NCBI RefSeq assembly: GCF_024746795.1
Contig: NZ_CP080524.1
Location: forward strand, 2,210,001-2,274,000
DNA length: 64,000 bases
Direction of reading: 5' to 3'
DNA from: Mesorhizobium sp. AR10
GTDB lineage: Bacteria; Pseudomonadota; Alphaproteobacteria; Rhizobiales; Rhizobiaceae
Below are positions 29,593 through 43,756 of this stretch, in pieces. Position numbers and translations under genes: made by a program. How positions within the stretch are numbered: position 1 is the first letter of the stretch; each line of letters starts with the position of its first letter. The notes under the pieces are model-generated. The model was given only the letters and a program-made list of their open reading frames with translations. It was not told the DNA's origin and did not search any database.

Positions 29593-30067
29593 GCGTCTGC
29601 CTGTGTTGGGAAAATCGCAACAACCTTGGCCGTTTTCGCATGCCGCTCGCAAGGGCCAGCGGTTGGAAAAGCGGTGAAGCCAGGGAGCGACTACAAAATC
29701 GGGATGCGACCGAAGCTTACGTTCTCACCATGCCTCACGTAATTTTCTGTCGCGGCGTGCCCAAGATTTTTGCGAATCGGTCTTGTGTGCGTCCCAGATT
29801 TCTGTCATAAAAATTTAGGACAGTAGTGCTGTCTTATTTAGTCGCACAAAACAGGCTGGATTGGCGTATCATTGGCCTCTCCGGCCGTTGCCGCGAGCGA
29901 CAGGTAGACAGCCTGGCTCTGGCCTGTACGAATACCAGATACGAAGCATGCGGAAAGCTGCATGGTTCGGCCCAAGAATTTCGCAAGACGTGCCGCAAGG
30001 ATCAAGGGGAGCCAAGCGCTTCCCGACGGAAACCAGCGCCCAAAGGGCTGGGGATGGAGGACAGACG
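29593..30067. other. 475-bp intergenic region upstream of gltB
   Basis: No convincing gene. The centre (about 29740-29850) is AT-rich, as expected for a promoter region. It contains a short inverted repeat GACAG-TAGTG-CTGTC (29819-29833), a possible operator. The GGAGG ribosome site of gltB is at the right end. I could not assign a sigma-70 or sigma-54 promoter with confidence. Confidence 0.5.
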
Positions 30068-34789
<4,722 letters not shown>

Positions 34790-34925
34790 ACTTCCGGCGC
34801 TGCCGGGAAGCCAGGCTTCCGGGCGACGCCATCTTCAACAATCCTGACCTCGGACGGAAGGTTGCCATGGCTGCCTTATGAGGTTAACGGGTGCGGCGCG
34901 CCTTCTGGACAGCAGGGACTGGACT

Positions 34926-36380
34926 ATGGGTAAGGTAACAGGGTTTCTCGAGATCGACCGGCAGGTGCACAAGTACCAGCCCGCCTCCGACCGCATCCGG
35001 CATTTCCGTGAATTCACGCTGCCGATGTCGGACAAGGAGGTCGAGAAACAGGCCGCACGCTGCATGGATTGCGGCATCCCGTTCTGCCATGGGCCGACCG
35101 GCTGTCCGATTCATAACCAGATTCCCGACTGGAACGACCTCGTCTACAATGGCGATTGGGACAATGCGATCCGCAACCTGCATTCGACCAACAACTTTCC
35201 CGAATTCACCGGCCGCATCTGTCCCGCACCTTGCGAGGAAGCTTGCACGCTGAACCTCGAGGACATTCCGGTCGCCATCAAGACCGTCGAGCAGGCGATC
35301 GCCGACAAGGCCTACGAAACCGGTCATATCCGGCCCTATCCGCCGGAGAAGAAGACCGGCAAGCGCGTCGCCATCATCGGCTCTGGTCCGGCTGGAATGG
35401 CGGCCGCCCAGCAGCTGGGCCGCGCCGGCCACGACGTCCATGTCTATGAGCGTGAGAGCCGGCCGGGCGGGCTGATGCGCTATGGCATCCCCGACTTCAA
35501 GATCGAGAAGCATTATATCGACCGGCGCATCGAGCAGATGCAGGGCGAGGGCGTGAGCTTCCATTGCGGCGTCAATGTCGGTGTCGACAAGAAGGTGGCG
35601 GAACTGCTCGCCGAATATGATGCGGTGCTCTATTGCGGCGGTTCGGAAACACCGCGCGCGGCCGGCATTCCCGGCGACGACCTCGGCGGCGTGCATGATG
35701 CGATGCCGTATCTGGTGCAGCAGAACAAGCGCGTTGGCGGTGAGCCGATCCAGTCGGTGGCGTGGCATTCGGCCCCGATCGTCGCCGGTGGCCAGCACGT
35801 CGTCGTCGTCGGCGGCGGCGACACCGCCTCCGACTGCGTCGGCACGGCCTTTCGCCAGGGCGCGGTGCGCGTCACCCAGCTCGACATCCGTCCGCAGCCG
35901 CCGGAAAAGGAAGACAAGCTCTCGGTCTGGCCCTACTGGGCAACCAAGATGCGCACCTCGTCCTCCCAGGCCGAAGGCGCCGAGCGCGAATTCCAGGTGG
36001 CGACGCTCGAATTCATCGGCGAAGAGGGTCAGCTGACCGGCGTCAAATGCTGTGAGGTCGATGACAAGCGCAAGCCGATCACCGGCACCGAATTCGTCAT
36101 CCGCGCCGATCTGGCCTTCATCGCCATCGGCTTTGCCGGGCCGACCACCGCAGGGCTGGTTAGGGAATTGGACGGCCAGATGAAGATCGTCACCGACAGC
36201 CGGCGTTCGAAGAATGTCGAGGCCAACGATCGCGACTACAAGACCAGTGTCGAAAAGCTCTATGCTGCAGGTGACGTGCGTCGCGGCCAGTCGCTGGTCG
36301 TCTGGGCGATCCGTGAGGGTCGCCAGGCGGCCCGTTCGATCGACGAGGCGTTGATGGGATCGAGCGTGCTGCCCCGTTGA
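34926..36380 (+). CDS. gltD: Glutamate synthase [NADPH] small subunit
   Basis: 484 residues from [13 protein letters not shown], the standard start and length. The N-terminal Fe-S domain has [16 protein letters not shown] and [10 protein letters not shown] for two 4Fe-4S clusters. Next come the FAD fold [15 protein letters not shown] and the NADPH fold [16 protein letters not shown]. It passes electrons from NADPH through flavin and iron-sulfur centres to GltB. The 136-bp gap after gltB carries no terminator that I can see, so the pair is probably one transcript. It is followed by a large palindromic repeat that may end transcription. Confidence 0.97.
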   Translation: MGKVTGFLEIDRQVHKYQPASDRIRHFREFTLPMSDKEVEKQAARCMDCGIPFCHGPTGCPIHNQIPDWNDLVYNGDWDNAIRNLHSTNNFPEFTGRICPAPCEEACTLNLEDIPVAIKTVEQAIADKAYETGHIRPYPPEKKTGKRVAIIGSGPAGMAAAQQLGRAGHDVHVYERESRPGGLMRYGIPDFKIEKHYIDRRIEQMQGEGVSFHCGVNVGVDKKVAELLAEYDAVLYCGGSETPRAAGIPGDDLGGVHDAMPYLVQQNKRVGGEPIQSVAWHSAPIVAGGQHVVVVGGGDTASDCVGTAFRQGAVRVTQLDIRPQPPEKEDKLSVWPYWATKMRTSSSQAEGAEREFQVATLEFIGEEGQLTGVKCCEVDDKRKPITGTEFVIRADLAFIAIGFAGPTTAGLVRELDGQMKIVTDSRRSKNVEANDRDYKTSVEKLYAAGDVRRGQSLVVWAIREGRQAARSIDEALMGSSVLPR

Positions 36381-36389
36381 GCCCGTTTG

Positions 36390-36510
36390 GAAACTCTACT
36401 CCTGCGGTCATCTGAAGGCGTTTTCTGCGCTTCCGGTGCTCACGTACTTAAATGTACGCTCCACTCCGGTTCTCGAAAACGCCATCATATGACTCACAGG
36501 AGCGAGTTTC
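36390..36510. repeat. 121-bp imperfect palindromic intergenic repeat
   Basis: The arms GAAACTCTACTCCTG and CAGGAGCGAGTTTC are near-complements, and inner arms GGCGTTTTCTG.GCTTCCGG and CCGGTTCTCGAAAACGCC pair again, around a centre ACGTACTTAAATGTACG. As RNA it would form a long cruciform-like hairpin 9 bp after gltD. It resembles dispersed rhizobial palindromes I have seen between genes, but copy number needs a genome search. Confidence 0.75.
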
Positions 36511-36538
36511 GAAACGGCCTCTGAGGAACTTCGCAGTA

Positions 36539-37765
36539 CTAACGGTTGATCGCCGTCGTCGTTTCGCTGGCTGCTGCCGTCGCAGGCTGGTTCTTGGGTG
36601 GCCAGGAAAAATCGTCAGCGCGGCCCGGTGAAGCATCGGACGCCTTGCCTTCGATGACGAGCTTTTCGCCCGGCAGATTTGCGTCCGTCTTCGCGGGAGC
36701 TGCGGCGCCGAGAAGCGCTGAGCCGCCGTCAAGCGCCGGATCGTTGAGCAACATCGGCACCGTACGGTCGACCACGATAGGGGCGGCGACGGGCGACGGC
36801 ACCTCGACGGGGGCGCCAGCCGGCGCAGAGGCCGTCACCACGCCCCCGGGCGCTGTCAGCCCCAGGATCTTCATCAGCGGCTTTTCTGTATAGAAGGCGA
36901 GCTTGCGCTTGCCGGCCTTCGACACGTTGATCCCGTCATCGGAGCGCAGGCGCACCGCCTGGCCGTTGATATCGGGACCGGTGGTGACGAAGGCGCCGTT
37001 CTCGTCGACGAATCCATCCCAGACGTCGACGAATTCGCCGCCATTGGTTTCGGCCGCCGAATGATAGATGTCGTTGAAGGCCAGCATGTCGGAGGTCATT
37101 TTCGACACCCGGAAAGCCGGCATGCCGACCCACAGGAAGGGCACCTTGGTTGACGCAACCGCTTTGCCCAGAGCATCGGTCCGACGCTCATATTCCTTGG
37201 TCCAGTTCTCGGATCGCGGCTGTTCGCGCACGTCGTTGACCCGCATCTGCTGCCGGTCGTTGGAACCCAGCATGACGACCACGGCCGCCGGCTTCTCGGC
37301 CTCGATCAGCGACTTGATCTGTTCGGGCCAGTTGTAGAAATCATCTCGCACGAAACCGGACGAGCCGTTGCTGCGTGCAACGATCCTGACGCCGGGATTT
37401 TCAGCAAAGGCGGTAACGAGGCCTTCGGCAAGGCCGGCTGCCATGAAATCGCCGACCACCAGGACGACGCGGGCATCCGGTGTCTTCTCGACAATCGGTA
37501 TCTCGGGTTCGGCGGGAGGGCGGGGAGCCCGGGGTTTCCTTGCCTTGAGCCTCGGCTTTGCTTTCTGGATGTCGAGTGGCGGTTCGATCCGCTCGCTACG
37601 ACGCGGAAACAACAGCTCGCGCAACGACCAGCCGCGGGGCTGCTGTTCCTGCGCAATGGCGGGCGTGTGAAAGGCGCTGGCGACGCCGACCGCCAGTACG
37701 GCAATGGCCAGAAGCAGGATCGGCAGGCGACGAACGATCACCCGGATACGCGCAACCGAACCCAA
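36539..37765 (-). CDS. DUF459 SGNH/GDSL-hydrolase family protein
   Basis: 408 residues. An N-terminal hydrophobic segment (LPILLLAIAVLAVGVASAF) is a signal anchor or signal peptide. A proline/basic stretch follows, then the SGNH-like domain from about residue 95. VVLVVGDFMAAGLAEGL holds Asp at the usual block I Ser position, MLGSNDRQQM gives block III, and the final block (DGINVSKAGKRKLAFY) has no clear SDGxH His. So it may not be a working esterase. The tail of about 100 residues is Ala/Pro-rich. It is probably periplasmic and lies 26 bp after the lytic transglycosylase on the same strand, suggesting an envelope role. Confidence 0.75.
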   Translation of the reverse strand: MGSVARIRVIVRRLPILLLAIAVLAVGVASAFHTPAIAQEQQPRGWSLRELLFPRRSERIEPPLDIQKAKPRLKARKPRAPRPPAEPEIPIVEKTPDARVVLVVGDFMAAGLAEGLVTAFAENPGVRIVARSNGSSGFVRDDFYNWPEQIKSLIEAEKPAAVVVMLGSNDRQQMRVNDVREQPRSENWTKEYERRTDALGKAVASTKVPFLWVGMPAFRVSKMTSDMLAFNDIYHSAAETNGGEFVDVWDGFVDENGAFVTTGPDINGQAVRLRSDDGINVSKAGKRKLAFYTEKPLMKILGLTAPGGVVTASAPAGAPVEVPSPVAAPIVVDRTVPMLLNDPALDGGSALLGAAAPAKTDANLPGEKLVIEGKASDASPGRADDFSWPPKNQPATAAASETTTAINR

Positions 37766-37791
37766 TCACCCTCTCCCATCCCTAGGCGGCT

Positions 37792-39036
37792 CTATTTTTT
37801 CCTGAGCCAGTTGAGCACTTCCATGCTCGGATACCCGTCCTGGGTCAAGCCGGCCTTTGCCTGGAAGGCCAGGATGGCGGTTTTCGACCCATCGCCGATC
37901 TTGCCATCGAACTTGCCGTCGTAGAGGCCATGCTCTGAAAGCCGCTTCTGAAGCTCCTGCCTTTCCTCGAAGGAAAGCTTGGTGAAGGGCCGTTTCCAGT
38001 CCTGTACAAGACCGCCATAGCCGGCGATCTCGTCGGCAAGAAGGCCGACGGCCAGCGCATATTTGTCGGCATTGTTGTAGCGCTTGATGACCGAAAAGTT
38101 CTTGATCATCAGGAAAGCCGGCCCGCCACGGCCGTCCGGTACCTTCAACGTGGCCTTGTCGGCGCCGCTCTTGAACGGTTTGCCGCTGGCCCTGACGACG
38201 CCCAGCGCCTGCCATTGCGACAGCGACTTCGATCCGCTGGGGAACTTCTTGCCATCGGGAAGCCTGACCTCATAGCCCCAGGTTTTGCCGGCCTGCCAGC
38301 CATTCTTCTTCAGCAGATTGGCGGCTGTCGCCAGCGCGTCGGGAATCGAATTCCAGATGTCGCGCTTGCCATTGCCGTCCATGTCGACCGCATAGGCCTG
38401 GTAGCTGGTCGGGATGAACTGGGTGTGGCCCATCGCACCGGCCCAGGAGCCGCTCAAATGGCTTTCGTCGATGTCGCCGGTCTGCAATATCTTGAGCGCG
38501 GCGATCAGCTGGGTGCGGGCAAACTTCGCCCGTCTCTGGTCGGCATAGGCAAGGGTTGCCAGCGAACGCACGACGTTGCGCATGACGTCATCGCGCTTGA
38601 GGATCTCGCCATAGTTCGATTCCATAGACCAGATCGCCAGCAGTACATAGCGGTCGACGCCGAATCTCGCCTCGATCCTGTCCAGCCAGGGCTTCCACTT
38701 CCGTGCCATCTGCTGGCCGACGGCGACCGACTGGTCATGGACGCGGTTGTCGAAATAGTCCCAGGCAGGAGCGGTGAATTCGGGCTGAGTACGCGCCTTT
38801 TCCAACACCACCGGGTCGGGATCGCTGATGTTCTTGAAAGCCTGGTCGTAGAGGGCGCCGGAAACGCCGCTCTGCACGGCCGCGGCGCGGAAGCCGGCGA
38901 CCCATTGCCTGAAACCGGCATCGGCAAAAGCAGGCCCGGCAGGCATCAGCAAGGCGAGCGAGAGGCCGGCGGCCGTCATGACGCTTGTGAAGCGCTTTGC
39001 GGCGTTGCGAACGGACATCTTTTCCTCCTTCTTCAT
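37792..39036 (-). CDS. Lytic murein transglycosylase (MltB-like) with peptidoglycan-binding domain
   Basis: 414 residues. A signal peptide is followed by the SLT_2 domain, with the catalytic Glu in LAIWSMESNYGEILKR near 160 and HLSGSWAGAMGHTQFIPTSY around 215. The last 70 residues (ERQELQKRLSEHGLYDGKFDGKIG) are a PG_binding_1 domain. It cleaves glycan strands with formation of 1,6-anhydromuramic acid in the periplasm. A second ATG at codon 7 (MSVRNAAKR) may be the true start. It is divergent to galU. Confidence 0.9.
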   Translation of the reverse strand: MKKEEKMSVRNAAKRFTSVMTAAGLSLALLMPAGPAFADAGFRQWVAGFRAAAVQSGVSGALYDQAFKNISDPDPVVLEKARTQPEFTAPAWDYFDNRVHDQSVAVGQQMARKWKPWLDRIEARFGVDRYVLLAIWSMESNYGEILKRDDVMRNVVRSLATLAYADQRRAKFARTQLIAALKILQTGDIDESHLSGSWAGAMGHTQFIPTSYQAYAVDMDGNGKRDIWNSIPDALATAANLLKKNGWQAGKTWGYEVRLPDGKKFPSGSKSLSQWQALGVVRASGKPFKSGADKATLKVPDGRGGPAFLMIKNFSVIKRYNNADKYALAVGLLADEIAGYGGLVQDWKRPFTKLSFEERQELQKRLSEHGLYDGKFDGKIGDGSKTAILAFQAKAGLTQDGYPSMEVLNWLRKK

Positions 39037-39224
39037 CTCAGGAAGATCATTAATCGCCGAACCCGGTTAGGATTTAGTTTACCATAGGTGTCGTCGGGAA
39101 CGAAAAGACGCGTCGATGCTTTAAGCACAACAAGTTCTCACCAGCCGTTCGTATTCCTCGATTCCGGCGCGAAAATGTCTCGGGCGGGATTGCGGAGCAG
39201 GCCCTCAAACGGATAATTGACAGC

Positions 39225-40130
39225 ATGAAGAGAGTTCGCAAGGCAGTTTTCCCGGTCGCCGGTCTCGGCACGCGGTTTCTTCCGGCCACCAAGGCCATTC
39301 CCAAGGAAATGCTGACTGTCGTCGACAGACCCGTCATCCAATATGTGGTCGACGAGGCGCGCGAAGCCGGCATCGAACATTTCATTTTCGTCACCGGCCG
39401 CAACAAGGCGGTCATCGAAGACCATTTCGACGTCCAGTTCGAGCTCTACGATACGCTCGCCCAGCGCGGCAAGGACGACCAGCTCGCCCGGCTGCAGCGG
39501 CTGCAGCCTGCACCGGGACAGACCAGCTTTACTCGCCAGCAGGTGCCGCTCGGCCTTGGCCACGCCGTTTGGTGCGCCCGCGAACTTGTCGGCGACGAGC
39601 CCTTCGCCCTGCTTTTGCCTGACATGATCATGCAATCGGAGAAAAGCTGCATGAGGGACATGGTCGAGCTCTATGAGGAGACCGGCAACAACATCATTGC
39701 GGTGCAGGAATGCGATCCGGCCGAGGCGCACAAATACGGCATCGTCGGCCGCGGTGAGGATACGCATCACGGTTTCCGCATCACCGGCATGGTCGAGAAG
39801 CCGAAGACCGGCACGGCGCCGTCCAATCTCTACATCAATGGACGCTACATCCTGCAGCCGGAGATCTTTGGGATTCTCGAAGGCCAGGAAAAGGGCGCCG
39901 GCAACGAGATCCAGCTCACCGACGCGATGCTGAAGCTGGAGAAGCTGCAGCCCTTCTATGGCTACCACTACCAGGGGCGTACATTCGATTGCGGATCGCC
40001 GGAAGGTTTCGTCGAAGCCAATGTGGCCTTCGCGCTGTGGCGCAGCGACATGAACAAGAGTATGGCCGGGGTCATCCGTACGCTTCTCGACGAGATCGAG
40101 CCCGCCGAGCGCCAAGGCGTCGCGCTTTAA
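39225..40130 (+). CDS. galU: UTP--glucose-1-phosphate uridylyltransferase
   Basis: 301 residues, the full family length. The nucleotide-binding signature is [20 protein letters not shown] at the N terminus, with [20 protein letters not shown] and the metal-binding LLPDMIM following. [20 protein letters not shown] is also typical. It makes UDP-glucose, the precursor of exopolysaccharide, cyclic glucan and lipopolysaccharide sugars in rhizobia. Its divergent neighbours act in the cell wall. A terminator follows about 100 bp after the stop. The symbol galU is by function; rhizobial copies are often called exoN. Confidence 0.95.
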   Translation: MKRVRKAVFPVAGLGTRFLPATKAIPKEMLTVVDRPVIQYVVDEAREAGIEHFIFVTGRNKAVIEDHFDVQFELYDTLAQRGKDDQLARLQRLQPAPGQTSFTRQQVPLGLGHAVWCARELVGDEPFALLLPDMIMQSEKSCMRDMVELYEETGNNIIAVQECDPAEAHKYGIVGRGEDTHHGFRITGMVEKPKTGTAPSNLYINGRYILQPEIFGILEGQEKGAGNEIQLTDAMLKLEKLQPFYGYHYQGRTFDCGSPEGFVEANVAFALWRSDMNKSMAGVIRTLLDEIEPAERQGVAL

Positions 40131-40196
40131 CGCTCCGAGCTGTCAGCGGTTTGCCAAACCGCTGCGTTTGAAGGGCGTGTCTTCGGTCGTTGTTTT

Positions 40197-40218
40197 CGTT
40201 GTCCCCAAAACCGCTGTG
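40197..40218. repeat. Fragment of the rhizobial intergenic repeat arm
   Basis: CGTTGTCCCCAAAACCGCTG resembles the complement of the arm of the repeat at 18271 (CGTTGCCTCAAAACCGGGA). Only one arm is recognisable. Confidence 0.4.
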
Positions 40219-40230
40219 CCGGCTCAGGTC

Positions 40231-40249
40231 AAGCCCGAGGCGGGCTTTT
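40231..40249 (+). terminator. Rho-independent terminator of galU
   Basis: 7-bp stem AAGCCCG/CGGGCTT, 3-nt loop, then TT. A second hairpin (CAGCGGTTT/AAACCGCTG, 40145-40165) lies closer to the stop but lacks a T-run. Confidence 0.55.
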
Positions 40250-40261
40250 GGGCGAGATACT

Positions 40262-42028
40262 TCAGCGCTGCAGCTTCAGGCCGAGGAAGATGCTGTTGGC
40301 CGTGTAGTCGCGGCCCGGCAAATTGCTGGTCAGCTTTTCGGTTCTGGCGCGGGTGGTCAGCCCGATATAGCGGTTGAGCCACCATGTCAGCCCGGCCTCG
40401 GCGCTCAGCGTCAGATCATGGCCGTTGGAGCCGATGTAATCGCGCCAGTCCGCGCCAAGAACCGCGTTACCCGTCAGGTTGGCGCGGATTTGCCGCTCGC
40501 CGGTGAGGCGGCCGGAATACAGGATGTCACCGCTTTGCCCGGCGGTGGTCGTGCCTTCAACGGTTGTCTGGCCGGTGAGGCCGATCGTGGTGCCGCGTTC
40601 CGGCGACCATTTGAGGTCGGCGTTCACAGTCGCACCCGAAATCGGCTCCAGGCGGTCGTCGTCGATCGCTTCCCTTAGCCAGCCGGCCGAGAACTCGCCG
40701 GCCAGCTTCTCGCCCATGTCGAGCTCGACGCCGGCGCGCGCGCCGAGCCGCGTCGAGGAGCGCTCGTAGCCATCGCCGTCGAAGCGTAGATCATAGGCCC
40801 GGCGACCGACCTCGATTTCGGTGAAGGGGGTGATGGCGGGGGAGATTTCGTAGCCGGTCCGCAAGGTCGCCGTGTAGAGCGTGGAGTCGCGATCCTTCTG
40901 CGACAATGAGGTGCCGTCCGAAAGCTTGGCGTCGCCATAGAAGTCGTGCTCGACCGCACCGGTCAGCGCATAGCGCATCTTGCCGACATCCTTCTCGATG
41001 CCGAGGCTGCCGTTGACGGTCTGCCGCAGCGGCTGTGAGCTGACACCAGCAATGGCGTCTGGCGAGGAGGCCGATTCCGGCACCGCCTCATAGCCGAGCT
41101 TGGCGATGGCGCGCAGTTCATTGTCGAGATCGACGTTGAACGTGCCTTCGATGCGCCCCTGGGCATCGTGGATGTCGTCGCCGGATATGGTGTTGCGAAA
41201 GATGCCGTAGCCGTTGATGACAGCCGAATTCTCCCGCCAGTCGGAGGCGGCAGAGAAGCGCAACGCCGTTTCCGACAATAGTGCCGGTGTGCCGCCGCTG
41301 CTTGAATCTGCGTTTGACGTCGCCGTCAGGCCTTGGTCGAGAGTCGGCCTGATCAGGAAGGAGCCGACCTTGATGCCGGTCGCTGCGAAGGGATCGTCCT
41401 CGGCCTTGTTGTCCTGGCCCTCGATGCTCCCGGTGCGTTCGGCGCCGGGATCAAGCTTTTGTCTGTCGGCGCTGTCGATGGTGACGGCACGGCGGTTGGT
41501 CGTGTCCTCGTCGGAGTCGGTGTCGCCCGAGGTGGCCACGGTGTCTGTCGCGGTGGTGGTTTTCCTTGCCTTCTTCTTGTCGGCCGCCTTGGTCTTGGCC
41601 TTGTCTTCATCGGCGGCGCGTTGCTTCGCGGCAGACGGCCGGCGCGGCTTAACCGGAGCCGGATCGTCGGCAGAAGTGTCGTCGGTCGCCGCCGGCGGAT
41701 CGAAAATACTGCCGGTCGCGGCTGTCGCGTTGGTGTCGTCAGGCACCGCGCCGGGACTTGCGGGCAGATAAGTGGCCGCCGGCGCATTGTCCTCAGCAGT
41801 TGCGTTGGCCGGCGCCGTCTGGCCCTGGGGCCCGGCGATGCTCAGCTGTCTGTTCTTGCGCTGCTGATCGGCCAGAATCGCCGATTCCGAAACCCCGCCA
41901 CGCAACTCGGTCTCCTGGGCGCAAAGCAGCGTTGGTCGCAGCAATGCGAAGACGCTGGTCGCCAGCAGCAGAGCGCAGATGCCCTTGCCCTTTCGACCTC
42001 TTCTTGTTTCAGGTTGGGCCCGCGACAT
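40262..42028 (-). CDS. Outer-membrane beta-barrel protein with long disordered N-terminal region
   Basis: 588 residues from the ATG at 42028; a GTG at 42037 is possible. A signal peptide (ICALLLATSVFALLRPTLLCAQ) is followed by about 170 residues rich in Ala, Asp, Lys and Thr (for example AKTKAADKKKARKTTTATD), probably disordered. From about residue 215 alternating hydrophobic strands of 9-12 residues run to a C-terminal aromatic/basic end (LGLKLQR), as in outer-membrane barrels of the OMP_b-brl type. I estimate 14-18 strands. Function unknown; it lies tail to tail with galU, so a link to polysaccharide export is possible but unproven. Confidence 0.72.
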   Translation of the reverse strand: MSRAQPETRRGRKGKGICALLLATSVFALLRPTLLCAQETELRGGVSESAILADQQRKNRQLSIAGPQGQTAPANATAEDNAPAATYLPASPGAVPDDTNATAATGSIFDPPAATDDTSADDPAPVKPRRPSAAKQRAADEDKAKTKAADKKKARKTTTATDTVATSGDTDSDEDTTNRRAVTIDSADRQKLDPGAERTGSIEGQDNKAEDDPFAATGIKVGSFLIRPTLDQGLTATSNADSSSGGTPALLSETALRFSAASDWRENSAVINGYGIFRNTISGDDIHDAQGRIEGTFNVDLDNELRAIAKLGYEAVPESASSPDAIAGVSSQPLRQTVNGSLGIEKDVGKMRYALTGAVEHDFYGDAKLSDGTSLSQKDRDSTLYTATLRTGYEISPAITPFTEIEVGRRAYDLRFDGDGYERSSTRLGARAGVELDMGEKLAGEFSAGWLREAIDDDRLEPISGATVNADLKWSPERGTTIGLTGQTTVEGTTTAGQSGDILYSGRLTGERQIRANLTGNAVLGADWRDYIGSNGHDLTLSAEAGLTWWLNRYIGLTTRARTEKLTSNLPGRDYTANSIFLGLKLQR

Positions 42029-42180
42029 CGTCACCACTGCTTGCGCGGCGCAAGCGCGCCATACTTACCGAACCGTAAATGGGGATGGTTAACGGAGGGT
42101 TGAGGCGGCCGCTCTTAGACCCCTGAAAGCGCTTCTTCCGAAGGGGTTCATGAGGAGTGCTTCAAGTTTCTTGTTTTCTT

Positions 42181-42207
42181 GCATGTCGTCGTCCCACAAA
42201 CGCTGCA
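42181..42207. repeat. Fragment of the rhizobial intergenic repeat arm
   Basis: GCATGTCGTCGTCCCACAAA is a near match to the repeat arm at 18271 read in complement (GCATGCCGTTGCCTCAAAA). It lies upstream of the isomerase gene and suggests the protein does not start before 42207. Confidence 0.5.
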
Positions 42208-42256
42208 GGGCAATTCTGTTGGACAGCCGAGCGGCAAAGCGCTAATCGCATCAGCC

Positions 42257-43258
42257 ATGCATGCGGGATCCCCAGAAAAGAAGCGGCTGGACAGGCAAGC
42301 TTCGATCGCCTCGGCGCTCAGGACGGTGGCAACCGAGCAGGCCGGTGTCGCCGAACTTGCCGCAGCGCTCGAAAACGGACTGGCCGAACCCTTCGCGCGA
42401 GCCGTCGATATCGTGTCGCGCATCGATGGCCGCGTCATCGTCACCGGCGTCGGCAAGAGCGGCCATATCGGCTCGAAGATCGCCGCGACGCTCGCCTCGA
42501 CCGGGACGCCGGCCTTCTTTGTCCACCCGGCAGAAGCCAATCACGGCGACCTCGGCATGATCGCCAGGGATGACGCCATCATCGCCATGTCGTGGTCTGG
42601 CGAGAGCAAGGAGTTGATGGGCATCGTCGCCTACTCCAGGCGCTTCTCGATCCCGCTGATCGCTGTCACCGCCGGAGAGACCTCGGCGCTGGCGCGGGCC
42701 GCGGACGTGGTGCTTCTGCTGCCGCGCGCATCGGAAGCCTGCCCGCACGGCCTTGCGCCGACGACATCGACGCTGCTGCAGATGGTGATCGGCGATGCGC
42801 TGGCCATCGCCCTGCTCGAAGCGCGCGGTTTCACGCCGGATCATTTTCGCACCTTTCATCCGGGTGGCCAGCTCGGCGCCAATCTGACCCAGATCCGCGA
42901 CATCATGCATGTCGGTGACAGGGTGCCGCTGGTGCCTTCGGGCACCGGCATGCGCGAGGCGATCCTCGAATTGTCGCGCAAGGGGTTTGGTTGTGTGGCG
43001 ATAACGGCCGTGGACGGCGCACTGATCGGTATCATCACCGACGGCGACATCAGGCGCCATATCGGTAACGATCTGCTGGCGATGAGCGTCGATCAGGTGA
43101 TGACCAGAAAGCCGAAGACGGCCGGACCTGACACGCTGGTGGCGACGGCGTTGCAGACGATCAACAACTCAGCCATCACCAGCCTGATGGTGGTCGAAGG
43201 TGGACGGCCGGTCGGGCTCGTCCACCTCCATGACCTGCTGCGTATCGGCGCGGCCTGA
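42257..43258 (+). CDS. kdsD: KpsF/GutQ-family arabinose-5-phosphate isomerase
   Basis: 333 residues from the ATG at 42257 (MHAGSPEKKRLDRQ), the usual family length; the frame is open to a TTG at 42179 that falls in a repeat. The N-terminal SIS domain has VTGVGKSGHIGSKIAATLASTGTPAFF split over 55-85, and EANHGDLGMI. Two CBS domains follow (about 215-333). The enzyme interconverts ribulose-5-P and arabinose-5-P, the first step to Kdo for lipopolysaccharide. The conserved Lys and His of the active site (GVGKSGH, EANHGD) are present. Confidence 0.9.
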   Translation: MHAGSPEKKRLDRQASIASALRTVATEQAGVAELAAALENGLAEPFARAVDIVSRIDGRVIVTGVGKSGHIGSKIAATLASTGTPAFFVHPAEANHGDLGMIARDDAIIAMSWSGESKELMGIVAYSRRFSIPLIAVTAGETSALARAADVVLLLPRASEACPHGLAPTTSTLLQMVIGDALAIALLEARGFTPDHFRTFHPGGQLGANLTQIRDIMHVGDRVPLVPSGTGMREAILELSRKGFGCVAITAVDGALIGIITDGDIRRHIGNDLLAMSVDQVMTRKPKTAGPDTLVATALQTINNSAITSLMVVEGGRPVGLVHLHDLLRIGAA

Positions 43259-43263
43259 ATATA

Positions 43264-43728
43264 TCAGACTGCCTCGACCCTCAGTTCCAGATCGGTGTCG
43301 GCCGAGCCGGTGACGCGCACCTGCGTGCCGGCCGGCAGATCGGGACCGGAGACGCGCCACAGCGTGTCGCCGAGCTTTATGCGGCCGCGGCCGTCCTTGA
43401 TCGGTTCGGCAAGTGTGGCCATCTTGCCAACCATTTGCGCGCCGCGCCGGTTGAGCAGCGGCTGGTCGGTCGGGTCATTGCGCCCGCCAACGAGCTTCTT
43501 GCCCACGAAGGCCGAGACCAGCGACAGCGCCAGAAAGGCGAGGACCTGGACTTCCCAGGTCCAGAAGCTTGCGTTCCAGATGAGCAGGGAAACCACGCCG
43601 ATCAGCAGCGCGGCGATGCCGATCCACAGCATGAAGATGCCTGGCGCAATGACCTCCATCACCAGGAGGACGAAGCCCAGAACCATCCAGTTCCACGGAC
43701 CAAGTTCGGAAATGATGCGGTCGAGCAT
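43264..43728 (-). CDS. NfeD-family membrane protein
   Basis: 154 residues. Two or three hydrophobic helices in the first 80 residues (for example MVLGFVLLVMEVIAPGIFMLWIG, written here in part: GFVLLVMEVIAPGIFML) are followed by a C-terminal OB-fold domain ending LPAGTQVRVTGSADTDLEL. This is the short NfeD type, which partners SPFH/stomatin proteins in membrane microdomains. The SPFH gene lies immediately upstream on the same strand, 28 bp away, as in many bacteria. Exact function is not settled for the family. Confidence 0.88.
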   Translation of the reverse strand: MLDRIISELGPWNWMVLGFVLLVMEVIAPGIFMLWIGIAALLIGVVSLLIWNASFWTWEVQVLAFLALSLVSAFVGKKLVGGRNDPTDQPLLNRRGAQMVGKMATLAEPIKDGRGRIKLGDTLWRVSGPDLPAGTQVRVTGSADTDLELRVEAV

Positions 43729-43756
43729 GGGAGTGTACTCCTATGACCTCATGATC

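Noticed and set aside
38215..39087. Plus-strand frame opposite the lytic transglycosylase
   Set aside because: No motif and no ribosome site; the opposite strand is a clear SLT_2 enzyme.
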